Of a DNA stretch of 64,000 nucleotides, positions 17,106-26,293 are shown piece by piece (positions within the stretch are counted from its first letter, which is position 1; the number at the start of each line of letters is the position of its first letter). The notes under the pieces are model-generated. The model saw only the letters and a list, made by a program, of their open reading frames with translations, had not been told where the DNA came from and did no database searches. This DNA comes from Pseudomonadota bacterium (GTDB lineage Bacteria; Pseudomonadota; Alphaproteobacteria; Rhizobiales; Rhizobiaceae), in NCBI GenBank assembly GCA_023451735.1, contig JAEXYH010000020.1, positions 62,001 to 126,000 of the forward strand. Direction: 5' to 3'. The position numbers and the translations under genes are program-made.

Positions 17106-18497
17106 ATGGCATCGACCCGCACCGAAACCGATACTTTTGGCCCGATCGACGTCGCCAGCGACCGTTATTGGGGCGCTCAGGCACAACGTTCGCTCGGCAA
17201 TTTCAAAATCGGCTGGGAAAAGCAGCCGCTTGCAGTGGTTCGCGCGCTCGGCATCGTCAAGCAGGCCGCCGCTGTTGCAAACATGGAGCTCGCAGGTCTC
17301 GACAAGGGCCTCGGCAAGGCAATCATCGACGCCGCACAGGAAGTCATCGACGGCAAACTCGACGAGCACTTCCCGCTCGTCGTCTGGCAGACCGGTTCCG
17401 GCACCCAGTCGAACATGAATGCCAATGAGGTGATTTCCAACCGCGCGATCGAAATGCTCGGCGGCGTCATGGGCTCCAAGAAGCCCGTACATCCGAACGA
17501 CCACGTCAACATGAGCCAGTCGTCGAACGACACTTATCCGACTGCCATGCACATTGCCTGCGTCGAGACGATCGTTCGCCATCTCCTGCCGTCGCTTAAG
17601 CATCTGCACGAAGCGCTGGACGTAAAGGTCAAGGCCTTCAGCCACATCATCAAGATCGGCCGCACGCATACGCAGGATGCCACCCCGCTGACGCTTGGCC
17701 AGGAATTCTCGGGCTACGCGGCACAGGTTGCCTCGGCGATCGCCAATATCGAGCTGACGCTGCCGGCGCTTTCCAAACTCGCCCAAGGCGGCACGGCCGT
17801 CGGTACAGGCCTCAACGCGCCGATCGGCTTTGCCGAAAAGGTCGCTGACGAGATCTCGAAGATCACAGGACTGCCCTTCGTCACCGCACCGAACAAGTTC
17901 GAGGCACTCGCTTCACATGATTCGATGGTTTTCGCGCATGGCGCGATCAACGCCGCAGCGGCCGCCCTGTTCAAGATCGCAAACGATATCCGCTTCCTCG
18001 GTTCCGGCCCGCGCGCAGGCCTCGGAGAACTATCGCTGCCAGAAAACGAACCGGGCTCGTCGATCATGCCGGGCAAGGTCAACCCGACCCAGTCGGAAGC
18101 CCTCACGCAGGTTTGCGCCCACATTTTCGGCAACCACGCGGCACTCACCTTCGCCGGCAGCCAGGGCCATTTCGAGCTCAACGTCTACAATCCAATGATG
18201 GCCTACAACTTCCTGCAGTCCGTCCAGCTTCTCGGCGATGCAGCCGTCTCCTTCACCGACAATTGCGTGACCGGCATCGAGGCGCGCGAGGACAACATCA
18301 AAAAGGGTGTCGAAAACTCCCTGATGCTCGTCACGGCACTCAACTCCAAACTCGGCTACGACACCTGCGCCAAGATCGCCAAGACCGCCCACAAGAACGG
18401 CACCACTCTGCGCGAGGAAGCAGTTGGCGGAGGTTACTTGACCAATGAAGAATTCGATCAGTATGTCCGCCCGGAAAACATGATCGGCCCGAAGTAA
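17106..18497 (+). CDS. fumC: Class II fumarate hydratase
   Basis: The 463-residue enzyme converts fumarate to malate in the citric acid cycle. It shows the class II features: TDTFGPIDV and DRYWGAQAQRSLGNF at the N-terminus, VWQTGSGTQSNMNANEV (substrate binding), HPNDHVNMSQSSND, GRTHTQDATPLTLGQ, and the superfamily signature GSSIMPGKVNPTQ. It is iron-sulfur independent. The ATG at 17106 has a purine-rich ribosome site upstream. A hairpin follows the stop. Confidence 0.97.
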   Translation: MASTRTETDTFGPIDVASDRYWGAQAQRSLGNFKIGWEKQPLAVVRALGIVKQAAAVANMELAGLDKGLGKAIIDAAQEVIDGKLDEHFPLVVWQTGSGTQSNMNANEVISNRAIEMLGGVMGSKKPVHPNDHVNMSQSSNDTYPTAMHIACVETIVRHLLPSLKHLHEALDVKVKAFSHIIKIGRTHTQDATPLTLGQEFSGYAAQVASAIANIELTLPALSKLAQGGTAVGTGLNAPIGFAEKVADEISKITGLPFVTAPNKFEALASHDSMVFAHGAINAAAAALFKIANDIRFLGSGPRAGLGELSLPENEPGSSIMPGKVNPTQSEALTQVCAHIFGNHAALTFAGSQGHFELNVYNPMMAYNFLQSVQLLGDAAVSFTDNCVTGIEAREDNIKKGVENSLMLVTALNSKLGYDTCAKIAKTAHKNGTTLREEAVGGGYLTNEEFDQYVRPENMIGPK

Positions 18498-18516
18498 AAT
18501 ATAACAAACGAAAATT

Positions 18517-18545
18517 CCGCATTCCGGCGCCATGTCGGAATGCGG
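18517..18545 (+). terminator. Hairpin after fumC
   Basis: A 10-bp inverted repeat (18517-18526 with 18536-18545, nine-base loop) starts 20 bases after the fumC stop. The T-run is weak, so terminator strength is uncertain. Confidence 0.6.
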
Positions 18546-18781
18546 CCTTCGAATACCTCAAATTTCTATACAGAAATACATCAACACCTAAAGTAAATAA
18601 TCCTCACCTAAGAATACATGACCACCTATCATATTGACTAAAAACATGTTTTAGCGATACTGAAATCTCCTCAAACTACTGTGGAGAAGCTCTTGCGAAA
18701 TAGATCCTTAATTATTTTCCAATAGCTTTTAATATAAGATTTTATCAAATCCATGTAGTGGGGTCTAACTGGGGGTCGTCT

Positions 18782-19852
18782 ATGACGACGATATCTGCAT
18801 CGAAGCCGCATTCGGGCGACCTGATGGGGCAGATCATCTATGCGGTGCGGTCCATGGGCGTATCGCCCATTCCGCGCAACTATCATCTTTTTTACGAGGC
18901 CTATATCGGCTCGAACCCGGATCTTACCCGAGAACTCGCTGCGCTTGGCAGCCGAGCCACTCAGGAAGATCTGGATCTGATTTCAGAACGTTATCTCGGC
19001 GGCCCTCAGGCGGCCGTGATCGAGAAGGCGAACGACCGTTTGCTTGGCGAGCTCGACGCGCTGCTGAAGCTCCTGCGTCAGGAACAGAACTCGCTGGAGA
19101 GCTATGGAAAGTTGCTCAGCGAGACCGCCGCGCGCATAAACACGAAGAACACCTTCTCGACGGACATCATCCGCAGTGCAATCAGCCTTCTGCATCAGGC
19201 AACCGATGACAAGATGGCGCACGGAGAAAAGACAGTCGACGACATGGTGCAACGGTCCAACGAGATGGATCAGGTGCGCCGCGAACTCGACGAGTACAAG
19301 CGCATCGCCAACACGGATTCGCTGACGCGCCTTTCGAACCGTCGCGCTTTCGATGAACGTCTTGCAAGCTCCTTCGACAACCAGACCGCCCTGCCGCTTA
19401 CTGCGCTGGTGCTGGCCGACATCGATAACTTCAAGAAGATCAACGATAATTTCGGCCATCCGGTCGGCGACAAAATTCTCGCGACGGTCGCTTCCGTCCT
19501 GCGCGCCAACGTTCGCAAGGACGTGTTCGTTGCGCGCACCGGCGGCGAGGAGTTCGCAATCATCGTCGAGGGCAACACGCCGGATGAGGTGATGGTGATC
19601 TGTGAGCGCGTGCGCCGGGCTCTCGAAACACGAACTTTCCGCAACTCCCGCTCGGGCGTCAATTACGGACCGGTGACGATCTCGCTCGGCTATTCGATGG
19701 CCGCCCAGGCGGCGGATCCGGGTGAGCTTTACGCACAATCGGACGCGGCTCTCTATTACGCCAAGAACAGCGGACGTAACCGCTCCGTCTTCTTCGAAGA
19801 CAGCATGAAGAGCCACTACCTCAGCAAAAACTGGCTGATCTACAAGAAGTGA
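18782..19852 (+). CDS. Diguanylate cyclase (GGDEF domain)
   Basis: The 356-residue cytosolic protein has a helical N-terminal region (residues ~1-165, containing a conserved NYHLFYEAYIGSNP segment and a predicted coiled coil around HGEKTVDDMVQRSNEMDQVRR-type sequence) and a C-terminal GGDEF domain (residues ~185-345) with an intact active-site GGEEF in VARTGGEEFAII and the metal/substrate residues LADIDNFKKIND. It should make cyclic di-GMP. The product-inhibition I-site (RxxD five residues before GGEEF) reads RKDV here, so feedback inhibition may be weak. The start is ATG 18782; a GTG at 18758 is in frame but has poorer context. No transmembrane segment is present. Confidence 0.92.
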   Translation: MTTISASKPHSGDLMGQIIYAVRSMGVSPIPRNYHLFYEAYIGSNPDLTRELAALGSRATQEDLDLISERYLGGPQAAVIEKANDRLLGELDALLKLLRQEQNSLESYGKLLSETAARINTKNTFSTDIIRSAISLLHQATDDKMAHGEKTVDDMVQRSNEMDQVRRELDEYKRIANTDSLTRLSNRRAFDERLASSFDNQTALPLTALVLADIDNFKKINDNFGHPVGDKILATVASVLRANVRKDVFVARTGGEEFAIIVEGNTPDEVMVICERVRRALETRTFRNSRSGVNYGPVTISLGYSMAAQAADPGELYAQSDAALYYAKNSGRNRSVFFEDSMKSHYLSKNWLIYKK

Positions 19853-19899
19853 GTAGCAGGCCTTTTGGCCTGCCTTTCCACTATCAGAACACCCTCAAA

Positions 19900-20532
19900 T
19901 CACCACATGGTCTTGGCCGCACGTGCAGGCCATTCGCGGTCATAGGTTGTGGCATCGAAATCCGCCTTTGCCGCCTTCATGAGTTGACCCGGCGTCGGCA
20001 GTGTCTTTTGATCAACAAAGCGATCAGAATTCCAGAGTTCGGACCGTATCAACGCACGCGCACATTGGAAATAAACCTCGTCGATGGTGACGACTGCGAC
20101 GGTGCGCGGATGTTTACCATCCATCTCGAAGCTCTGAAGAAGCGAGGGCTGCGCGGAAACGACAGCCTTGCCGTTGACACGCATCGTGGTGGTCGAGCCG
20201 GGGATCAGGAACATCAGCGCAACACGCGGATCGCGCACGATATTGATCAACGAATCTACGCGATTGTTGCCGCGCCAGTCCGGCAGGAGCAGCGTCCGGT
20301 CATCCTTCACCCTTACGACGCCGCCGAGATCGCCGCGTGGCGAACAGTCGAGCCCTTCCGGACCGACGGTCGCCAACGCGACGAACGGAGCGATCTCAAT
20401 CATATACCGATATTCTGGCGTCAGCACCGTCGTCACCTTAGTGATCGACGCCTCTCCCACCTCACCGTAGATCGCCTTCAACGTCTCTACCGAGGTGATG
20501 ACCCCGTCTTTGTCACCTGCCATGTCGCTCAC
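19900..20532 (-). CDS. FMN-dependent PPOX-type flavoprotein
   Basis: The 210-residue product belongs to the pyridoxamine 5'-phosphate oxidase-like split-barrel superfamily, closest in pattern to the DR_2398 subgroup: APFVALATVGPEGLDCSPRGD, LLLPDWRGNNRVDSLINI, DPRVALMFLIPGSTTTMRVNG and EVYFQCARALIRSELWN. It probably binds FMN; the reaction is unknown. Its ATG overlaps the stop of the antiporter gene by four bases, so it is the last gene of a DUF971-antiporter-PPOX operon. Confidence 0.88.
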   Translation of the reverse strand: MSDMAGDKDGVITSVETLKAIYGEVGEASITKVTTVLTPEYRYMIEIAPFVALATVGPEGLDCSPRGDLGGVVRVKDDRTLLLPDWRGNNRVDSLINIVRDPRVALMFLIPGSTTTMRVNGKAVVSAQPSLLQSFEMDGKHPRTVAVVTIDEVYFQCARALIRSELWNSDRFVDQKTLPTPGQLMKAAKADFDATTYDREWPARAAKTMW

Positions 20533-22352
20533 GTTGCCGCCTCCTGCGCGGCGGCCTGTTCTGCCGCACGCTTTTCTCTTTCCCGTCCGGTCCTTGCTGC
20601 AATCACGTCCGCCGGCCGGGCATTGCCCTTGATCAGCGAACGTCCGGCATAGATCCCGCCGATCTGCTCGATGGCGAAGCGCTCGCGGTCGGTCTCACGG
20701 AACTCCTCGATGATCTGTGCGGCCAGTTCCTGCTCCTCGCCGAGCGTGGTCAGCACCTCGCTGCCGAAGTTCAGCGCCGATTCGTAGGTCTCGCGGATCT
20801 GGTAATCGACGCCGGCCTTCAGAAGGTCGATCGCATGGCCGCGGTCGTAGGCGCGCGCCAACAGCGGCACAAGCGGAAATTCGTCCTTGACGATCTCCGC
20901 GATCTTCACCGCCGCTTCCCTGTCGTCAATGCAGATCAGGATCGCCTTGGCGCTCGCCGCTCCCGCAGCATGGAGGATTTCCGGCCGGGAGCCGTCGCCG
21001 TAATAGACCTTAAAGCCGAAATCACCGATGTCGCGGATGAACTCGGCATCCTTGTCGACGATCGACAACGTATATCCGCGGGCAAGGATCGGCTGACTGA
21101 CGATCTGGCCGAACCGGCCGAAACCGATCATCAGCACGGTTCCGGCAATGCTCTCCGGCGCATCGAGGCCGCTTGTATCGACCTGCGGTTTGGGGGCGAT
21201 GCGCACATAGACCGCCACCACGAGCGGCGTCACCACCATGGAAAGCACGATCGTTGCTGTCAGCACGGCATTGGTCTCCGCGTCAAAGATACCCGCAGTA
21301 GTCGCCGCAGCATAAAGAACGAAGGCGAATTCGCCGCCCTGCGCCATCAGGATCGCGCGACCGACGCTTTCCGGATGCGGCGCACCGAGCAGCCGTGCCA
21401 CGCCATAGATGACCAGCGCCTTGACGATCATGTAGGCGATGACGGCGAGAATGACATGCTGCCAGTTGGCTGCAATCACCGCGAGATCGACCGCCATGCC
21501 GACGCCCAGAAAGAACAGGCCGAGCAGAATGCCACGGAAGGGCTCGATATCGGCTTCCAGCTGGTGCCGGAAAGAGGATTCCGACAGGAGGACACCGGCA
21601 AGGAAAGCACCCATGGCCATGGAAAGCCCGGCAAAATCCATCAGCAGTGCCGAGCCCAGCACCACCAGCAGGGCGGCAGCCGTCATCACCTCGCGAGCAC
21701 CGGAATTGGCGAGCAGCCGAAAGAAGGGGTTGAGAAGATATCGTCCGGCAAGAACGAGCGCCACCAATGCGGCAAGGCCGATACCGACGGACTGCAGGCG
21801 CTCCATCAGAGATACGGCCTCGCCATGCGAGGCCAGGAGAGCTACGATCGCCAGCAGTGGTACGATGGCAAGATCCTCGAAAAGCAGGATCGAAACGATA
21901 TGCTGACCTTTCGGCGTATGCAGATGATTGCGCTCCTGCAGCATCTGCATGACGATCGCGGTCGAGGTCAGCACGAAACCGGTTCCGGCGACAAAAGCCA
22001 CAGGCGCGGACTGGCCAAAGCTCATGCCGATCGCCATCAGCGCCACGATACAGCCGCAGACCTGCAGCGCGCCGAGGCCGAATATGTCCTTGCGCATGCT
22101 CCACAGCCGCGAAGGCTGCATTTCCAGTCCGATGATGAAGAGGAACATCACCACGCCGAGTTCAGCAATGTGAAGAATAGCCTGCGGATCGGACACCAGC
22201 TTCAGACCGAAAGGCCCGACCACCAGACCGGCGGCCAGATAACCGAGGACTGAGCCGAGCCCTATCCTCTTGAACAGAGGAGCTGCGATGACGCCCGCCC
22301 CGAGAAGTGCCACGACCTGGACCAGTTCACCCGCATTCGATTCTGCCGCCAC
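20529..22352 (-). CDS. KefB/KefC-like monovalent cation:proton antiporter (CPA2 family)
   Basis: The 607-residue product has about 12 membrane segments in residues 1-390 (Na+/H+ exchanger domain, with GSVLGYLAAGLVVGPFGL and MGAFLAGVLLSES typical of CPA2) and a cytosolic TrkA-N/RCK nucleotide-binding domain from residue ~410 (VLMIGFGRFGQIVSQPIL, YYGDGSRPEIL). Kef-type members export potassium during electrophile stress and are gated by glutathione adducts. The C-terminus ends in an Ala/Glu-rich helix. The start is GTG 22352 with AAGGGG upstream. No KefF/KefG-like oxidoreductase adjoins it, though a flavoprotein gene of another family does. Confidence 0.93.
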   Translation of the reverse strand: MAAESNAGELVQVVALLGAGVIAAPLFKRIGLGSVLGYLAAGLVVGPFGLKLVSDPQAILHIAELGVVMFLFIIGLEMQPSRLWSMRKDIFGLGALQVCGCIVALMAIGMSFGQSAPVAFVAGTGFVLTSTAIVMQMLQERNHLHTPKGQHIVSILLFEDLAIVPLLAIVALLASHGEAVSLMERLQSVGIGLAALVALVLAGRYLLNPFFRLLANSGAREVMTAAALLVVLGSALLMDFAGLSMAMGAFLAGVLLSESSFRHQLEADIEPFRGILLGLFFLGVGMAVDLAVIAANWQHVILAVIAYMIVKALVIYGVARLLGAPHPESVGRAILMAQGGEFAFVLYAAATTAGIFDAETNAVLTATIVLSMVVTPLVVAVYVRIAPKPQVDTSGLDAPESIAGTVLMIGFGRFGQIVSQPILARGYTLSIVDKDAEFIRDIGDFGFKVYYGDGSRPEILHAAGAASAKAILICIDDREAAVKIAEIVKDEFPLVPLLARAYDRGHAIDLLKAGVDYQIRETYESALNFGSEVLTTLGEEQELAAQIIEEFRETDRERFAIEQIGGIYAGRSLIKGNARPADVIAARTGREREKRAAEQAAAQEAAT

Positions 22353-22376
22353 CCGCTTTTCCCCTTCTTGATCCCG

Positions 22377-22763
22377 TTAATGCGCTCGCGAGACGCCGTC
22401 TCGGCTCAAGCCCTTAGCAGTCAGTTCTTCTTCGTATTGTCGAAAAAGATCGTCACCATCCGTCCCGAGTTCCCTCAAGTAACGCCAAGTGAAGATCCCG
22501 CTGTCGTGACCGTCGTCGAAAGCGATGCGCACCGCGTAGTTTCCCGCGGCGACAACGTTACGGATCGCCACCATGCGCTTGCCCGGAACCGTAACCTTCT
22601 GGCCCGGGCCATGCCCCTGAACCTCGGCGGATGGCGAAAGGACGCGCAGCCGCTCAGCGGGCAGCGCAAAGCGCGCCCCGTCATCGAAGGTCACGGTCAG
22701 CGTCCGCTTGTCCTCGGCCACACGCAGTTCGGTCGGCCAGCTGTCGTTCAAAACCTCGGTCAT
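22377..22763 (-). CDS. DUF971 domain protein
   Basis: The 128-residue product matches the DUF971 fold (N-terminal domain of gamma-butyrobetaine hydroxylase), with WPTELRVAEDKRTLTVTFDDG, FALPAERLRVLSPSAEVQGHG and YAVRIAFDDGHDSGIFTWRYLREL. Stand-alone DUF971 proteins in other bacteria are linked to iron-sulfur or Mrp/ApbC partners, but nothing in this neighbourhood confirms that. It is the first gene of an operon with the antiporter, 24 bases upstream of it. Confidence 0.88.
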   Translation of the reverse strand: MTEVLNDSWPTELRVAEDKRTLTVTFDDGARFALPAERLRVLSPSAEVQGHGPGQKVTVPGKRMVAIRNVVAAGNYAVRIAFDDGHDSGIFTWRYLRELGTDGDDLFRQYEEELTAKGLSRDGVSRAH

Positions 22764-22925
22764 ATCCGCTCTTCCAATTTCACCCGCTCAGGATTATGGA
22801 TTTCATCAATTCGTCGCAACCCTGTCCGTCGCGCTGTTTTGATCAAAGCACCATCCACTTCGTCGGTATAAGGCTTGACGTCATCCGCGATGAACACCAG
22901 ATTCCGGCGATCAGGAGTATGTTGA

Positions 22926-23972
22926 TTGAATTCTCTCGTTACCACGCCCTTATTCGGTAATCCGGCATCGGCTAAGGCGCCGATGATCGATCCGTTCGGT
23001 CGTGCTGTGACCTATCTTCGCGTCTCGGTGACCGACCGCTGCGATTTCCGCTGCACCTATTGCATGGCGGAAAACATGACCTTCCTGCCGAAAAAGGACC
23101 TTCTGACGCTCGAAGAACTGGAGCGCCTCTGTTCCACCTTCATCGCGAAGGGCGTACGCAGACTGCGGCTTACCGGCGGCGAGCCGCTGGTGCGCAAGAA
23201 TATCATGTTCCTGGTCGAAGCCCTCGGAAAACAGATCAGTGCCGGACAACTGGACGAACTGACACTCACGACCAACGGTTCGCAGCTGACCCGATATGCG
23301 CAGGCGCTACACGACAATGGCGTGCGCCGGATCAATGTCTCGCTCGATACGCTGGACGAAAACAAGTTCAAGACGATCACCCGCTGGGGAAATTTCCGCC
23401 AGGTCATGGACGGTATCGATGCCGCTCAGAAAGCCGGCATCAAGATCAAGCTGAACGCGGTGGCGCTGCAGGATTTCAACGATCGGGAAATTCCCGAAAT
23501 GATCCGCTTCGCGCATGGCCGAGGCATGGACCTGACCTTGATCGAGACCATGCCGATGGGCGAAATCGACGAGGATCGCACCGACCAGTATCTGCCACTG
23601 TCCAAGGTGCGTGCAGGCCTCGAAAAGCAGTTCACGCTTGCCGATATCCCTTATAAAACCGGCGGCCCCGCCCGTTATGTCGAGGTGAAGGAAACCGGCG
23701 GGCGGCTCGGCTTCATTACGCCGATGACGCATAATTTCTGCGAAAGCTGCAACCGTGTGCGCCTGACCTGTACCGGCACGCTTTACATGTGCCTTGGCCA
23801 GAACGATGCTGCAGACCTGCGTTCCGCATTGCGCGCCTCAGACGACAACGAGGTATTGGCAACTGCTATCGACGAGGCGATCACCCGCAAGCCCAAGGGT
23901 CATGACTTCATCATCGACCGGACGCACAAGCGGCCAGCTGTCGCCCGGCACATGAGCGTCACCGGCGGGTGA
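22926..23972 (+). CDS. moaA: GTP 3',8-cyclase (molybdenum cofactor biosynthesis)
   Basis: The 348-residue radical SAM enzyme starts molybdopterin synthesis by converting GTP to 3',8-cyclo-GTP. The N-terminal cluster motif is C39xxxC43xxC46 (DRCDFRCTYCM); the C-terminal cluster uses NFCESCNRVRLTCTG; GG closes the protein (HMSVTGG), as activity requires. I choose the TTG at 22926 because AGGAG lies eight bases upstream and the residues before MIDPFGR resemble other rhizobial MoaA N-termini; ATG 22983 is the alternative. The last 14 bases overlap the convergent thiD end. MoaC and MoaE are not in the window; mobA and mobB are 7 kb downstream. Confidence 0.95.
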   Translation: MNSLVTTPLFGNPASAKAPMIDPFGRAVTYLRVSVTDRCDFRCTYCMAENMTFLPKKDLLTLEELERLCSTFIAKGVRRLRLTGGEPLVRKNIMFLVEALGKQISAGQLDELTLTTNGSQLTRYAQALHDNGVRRINVSLDTLDENKFKTITRWGNFRQVMDGIDAAQKAGIKIKLNAVALQDFNDREIPEMIRFAHGRGMDLTLIETMPMGEIDEDRTDQYLPLSKVRAGLEKQFTLADIPYKTGGPARYVEVKETGGRLGFITPMTHNFCESCNRVRLTCTGTLYMCLGQNDAADLRSALRASDDNEVLATAIDEAITRKPKGHDFIIDRTHKRPAVARHMSVTGG

Positions 23973-24783
23973 CGCCCTCCTTCCACAGCTCGACAAAATG
24001 ATGGACCGGCCCATGGCCGCTTCCGACGGAAAGCCTGTCGGCCGCTGAAATAGCCTTGGCCAGATAGGCCTTGGCAACGCCTGCGGCCTCCACCATCGAT
24101 TGTCCCTTCGCGAGTTCGGCGGCAATGGCGCTCGAAAGGGTGCAACCGGTGCCATGGGTATTCCTCGTCGTCATGCGCACGCCTTCGAACCAGATCACGC
24201 CGCCGGCGTCGATGAGAACATCGGGACTGTCAGCGCTTTCCAGATGCCCGCCCTTGATGAGCACGGCCCGTGGTCCGCGCTGCAGCAACCGTCCTGCCTG
24301 CTTCTCCATTTCCTCGCGCGTTTCAGCCACCGGTTCGCCAAGCAGAGCCGCGGCTTCAGGAAGATTGGGGGTGATGACGGAGGCAAGCGGCAGCAGACGC
24401 GCGATGATCGCCTGATTGGCATCCTCCGCCAGAAGCGGAGCGCCTCCCTTAGCGACCATCACCGGATCGAGCACGATCGGCACGCGCGTCGCATGCGCTT
24501 CGAGCATCGCCGCCACGGCGTTCGCGATCCTCGCATTGGCGATCATGCCGATCTTCACCGCATCGACCCGGATATCGTTGAAGACCGCTTCGATCTGAGC
24601 TTCGACAAACTCGGGCGGCAGCGCCTGGATCGCGGTCACGCCTTGGGTATTCTGCGCCGTCAGCGCGGTCAGCGCCGCCATGCCATAGGTGCCTCGGGCG
24701 GAAAATGCCTTGAGGTCCGCCTGTATGCCGGCGCCGCCGGAAGGGTCGGAGCCTGCTATCGATAGGGTGTTGCAGATCGTCAT
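23959..24783 (-). CDS. thiD: Hydroxymethylpyrimidine/phosphomethylpyrimidine kinase
   Basis: The 274-residue ribokinase-fold enzyme phosphorylates HMP twice to HMP-diphosphate. Features: SIAGSDPSGGAGIQADLK at the N-terminus, KIGMIAN, VLDPVMVAKGG, ITPNLPEA and the anion-hole/catalytic motif NTHGTGCTLSSAIA. It is the last gene of thiMED, and its start overlaps the thiE stop by four bases. Confidence 0.95.
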   Translation of the reverse strand: MTICNTLSIAGSDPSGGAGIQADLKAFSARGTYGMAALTALTAQNTQGVTAIQALPPEFVEAQIEAVFNDIRVDAVKIGMIANARIANAVAAMLEAHATRVPIVLDPVMVAKGGAPLLAEDANQAIIARLLPLASVITPNLPEAAALLGEPVAETREEMEKQAGRLLQRGPRAVLIKGGHLESADSPDVLIDAGGVIWFEGVRMTTRNTHGTGCTLSSAIAAELAKGQSMVEAAGVAKAYLAKAISAADRLSVGSGHGPVHHFVELWKEGVTRR

Positions 24784-25415
24784 GTCTTTATCCTCCTGAT
24801 TTCGTCGGCGATCGTTTTGGCGGCTACCAACGGATCAGGCCGGCCGCATATGGCGGAAACGACGGCCAGCCCCTTGGCCCCGGCGGCAAACACCTCTTCG
24901 ACATGTTCAACCTTTACGCCGCCGATCGCGACCGCAGGCACCGGAGACACAGCCACGATCCGCGCCAGCCCATCGAAGCCGATCGGCGGCTGGTGATCCG
25001 GCTTGGTGCCGGTGGCAAAGACCGGACCGGTGCCGACATAATCGACCACCGCCGGATCGACCCGTCGCGCGAGTTCTTCCGTCTCGATGGAGAGGCCAAG
25101 GATCATCCCGTCACCGACACGCTGACGCACGAAGGCCGCTGCCATGTCGTCCTGCCCGACATGGATGCCATCGGCCCCGACTGCGAGAGCGGCCTCCACA
25201 TCGTCGTTGATGATCAGCGGCACGCCCGTTCCGGTGAGCGCAGCCTTCAGCAAGCGTCCCGTCGCGATCATCTCCTCGGTCGTCGCCTGCTTGTCGCGCA
25301 ACTGGACCATGGTCGCTCCGCCGCGCACCGCAAGTCGCGCCGTTTCGATCATTCCGATAGAGCGGCAGAGTTCGGGATCCAGCACGAGATACAGGGAAAG
25401 ATCGAAACGCCTCAT
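24780..25415 (-). CDS. thiE: Thiamine-phosphate synthase
   Basis: The 211-residue TIM-barrel enzyme joins HMP-diphosphate and thiazole phosphate to thiamin phosphate. Signals: MVQLRDKQATTEEMI, PLIINDDVEAALAVGADGIHVGQDD, and GTGPVFATGTKPDHQPPIG, all matching the pyrophosphate and thiazole-phosphate sites. Starts and stops overlap by four bases with both thiM and thiD, showing tight coupling. Confidence 0.95.
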   Translation of the reverse strand: MRRFDLSLYLVLDPELCRSIGMIETARLAVRGGATMVQLRDKQATTEEMIATGRLLKAALTGTGVPLIINDDVEAALAVGADGIHVGQDDMAAAFVRQRVGDGMILGLSIETEELARRVDPAVVDYVGTGPVFATGTKPDHQPPIGFDGLARIVAVSPVPAVAIGGVKVEHVEEVFAAGAKGLAVVSAICGRPDPLVAAKTIADEIRRIKT

Positions 25416-26227
25416 GCCGGCACCACCCGCGCCACGGCATCCACCGCATCCGGCGTCACTTCGGCCAGCAGATCGAGAAACCGGACAGCGAAGGATCCCG
25501 GCGCCTGCGCATCCCGTCCCGCCAGTTCGCCCGCCGCCGCAAACAGCGCAAGCGCAGCAACGGTCGCTTCGAAAGGTTTTTCCGGAACAGTTCCGAGGAA
25601 GGCACCGACGACACAGGTCAGCGAGCAGCCAAGCGCGGTTACTTTCGGCATCAGCGGCGAACCTCCGATGACATGGACGGCGCGATCACCATCGGTGACA
25701 AAATCGCGCTCGCCGGTCACGGCGACGACACAGGTGTGGCGAATGGCGAGCGCGCGGGACGCAGCCTGCGCAGAGGCGACACTGTCCCCGGAATCGACCC
25801 CCTGCCCCAAAGCCTGCTCCCCGGCAAGCGCAATGATCTCTGAAGCATTGCCGCGGATCACCGTCGGCTTGAGTGCCAGGAGCTCGGCTACGGCATTGCG
25901 CCTGTAGGATGTGGCGAAATGCGCAACCGGATCAAGCACCCAGGGCCTTCCCGCCTCGCCGGCCGCCTTGGCAGCTCGCTTCATACCGTCAAGAAAGTCC
26001 GGCGAGATCGTGCCGATATTGACGGTCAAGGCCGCTGCGATGCCGGCAAACTCCGCGGCTTCTTCGGGAGCATGCACCATAGCAGGCGAAGCCCCGGCAG
26101 CCAGCATGACATTGGCGGCTATGTTCATTGCAACGAAATTGGTGATGTTCTGCACCAGCGGGTTTTTCCGCCGCATCGCGGACAGCCATGGGCCGGGCTT
26201 CAGGGATTGAAGGGGATAGTCCGTCAT
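25412..26227 (-). CDS. thiM: Hydroxyethylthiazole kinase
   Basis: The 271-residue kinase phosphorylates hydroxyethylthiazole, a salvage precursor of thiamin. Features: PLVQNITNFVAMNIAANVMLA near the N-terminus, WVLDPVAHFATSYR, VIRGNASEIIALAG and ALGCSLTCVVGAF. The start is ATG 26227, seven bases after AAGGAGG; the upstream in-frame codon at 26272 lies in the riboswitch leader. It heads thiMED behind a TPP riboswitch, the arrangement described for thiamin salvage in Rhizobium leguminosarum. Confidence 0.95.
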   Translation of the reverse strand: MTDYPLQSLKPGPWLSAMRRKNPLVQNITNFVAMNIAANVMLAAGASPAMVHAPEEAAEFAGIAAALTVNIGTISPDFLDGMKRAAKAAGEAGRPWVLDPVAHFATSYRRNAVAELLALKPTVIRGNASEIIALAGEQALGQGVDSGDSVASAQAASRALAIRHTCVVAVTGERDFVTDGDRAVHVIGGSPLMPKVTALGCSLTCVVGAFLGTVPEKPFEATVAALALFAAAGELAGRDAQAPGSFAVRFLDLLAEVTPDAVDAVARVVPA

Positions 26228-26293
26228 CTGCGCCTCCTTTTTATGAAACCGGAGACGGACGTGAGGATGCAACGTATAGAACGAAGACCCGAA

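Noticed and set aside
20835..22253. 472-codon plus-strand frame over the antiporter gene
   Set aside because: Its translation is His/Arg/Gln-rich and family-less, while the minus frame is a clear CPA2 antiporter; it is an antisense shadow of GC-rich codon use.
22764..22925. Molybdenum cofactor riboswitch before moaA
   Set aside because: No conserved Moco aptamer pattern is recognisable in the short leader; such riboswitches are mostly known from other proteobacterial groups.
22760..22945. 61-codon minus-strand frame whose stop overlaps the DUF971 start
   Set aside because: Third codon positions are only about half G or C, unlike the neighbours, it overlaps the moaA start region, and the first codon is GTG without a clear ribosome site. 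The four-base overlap is probably chance.
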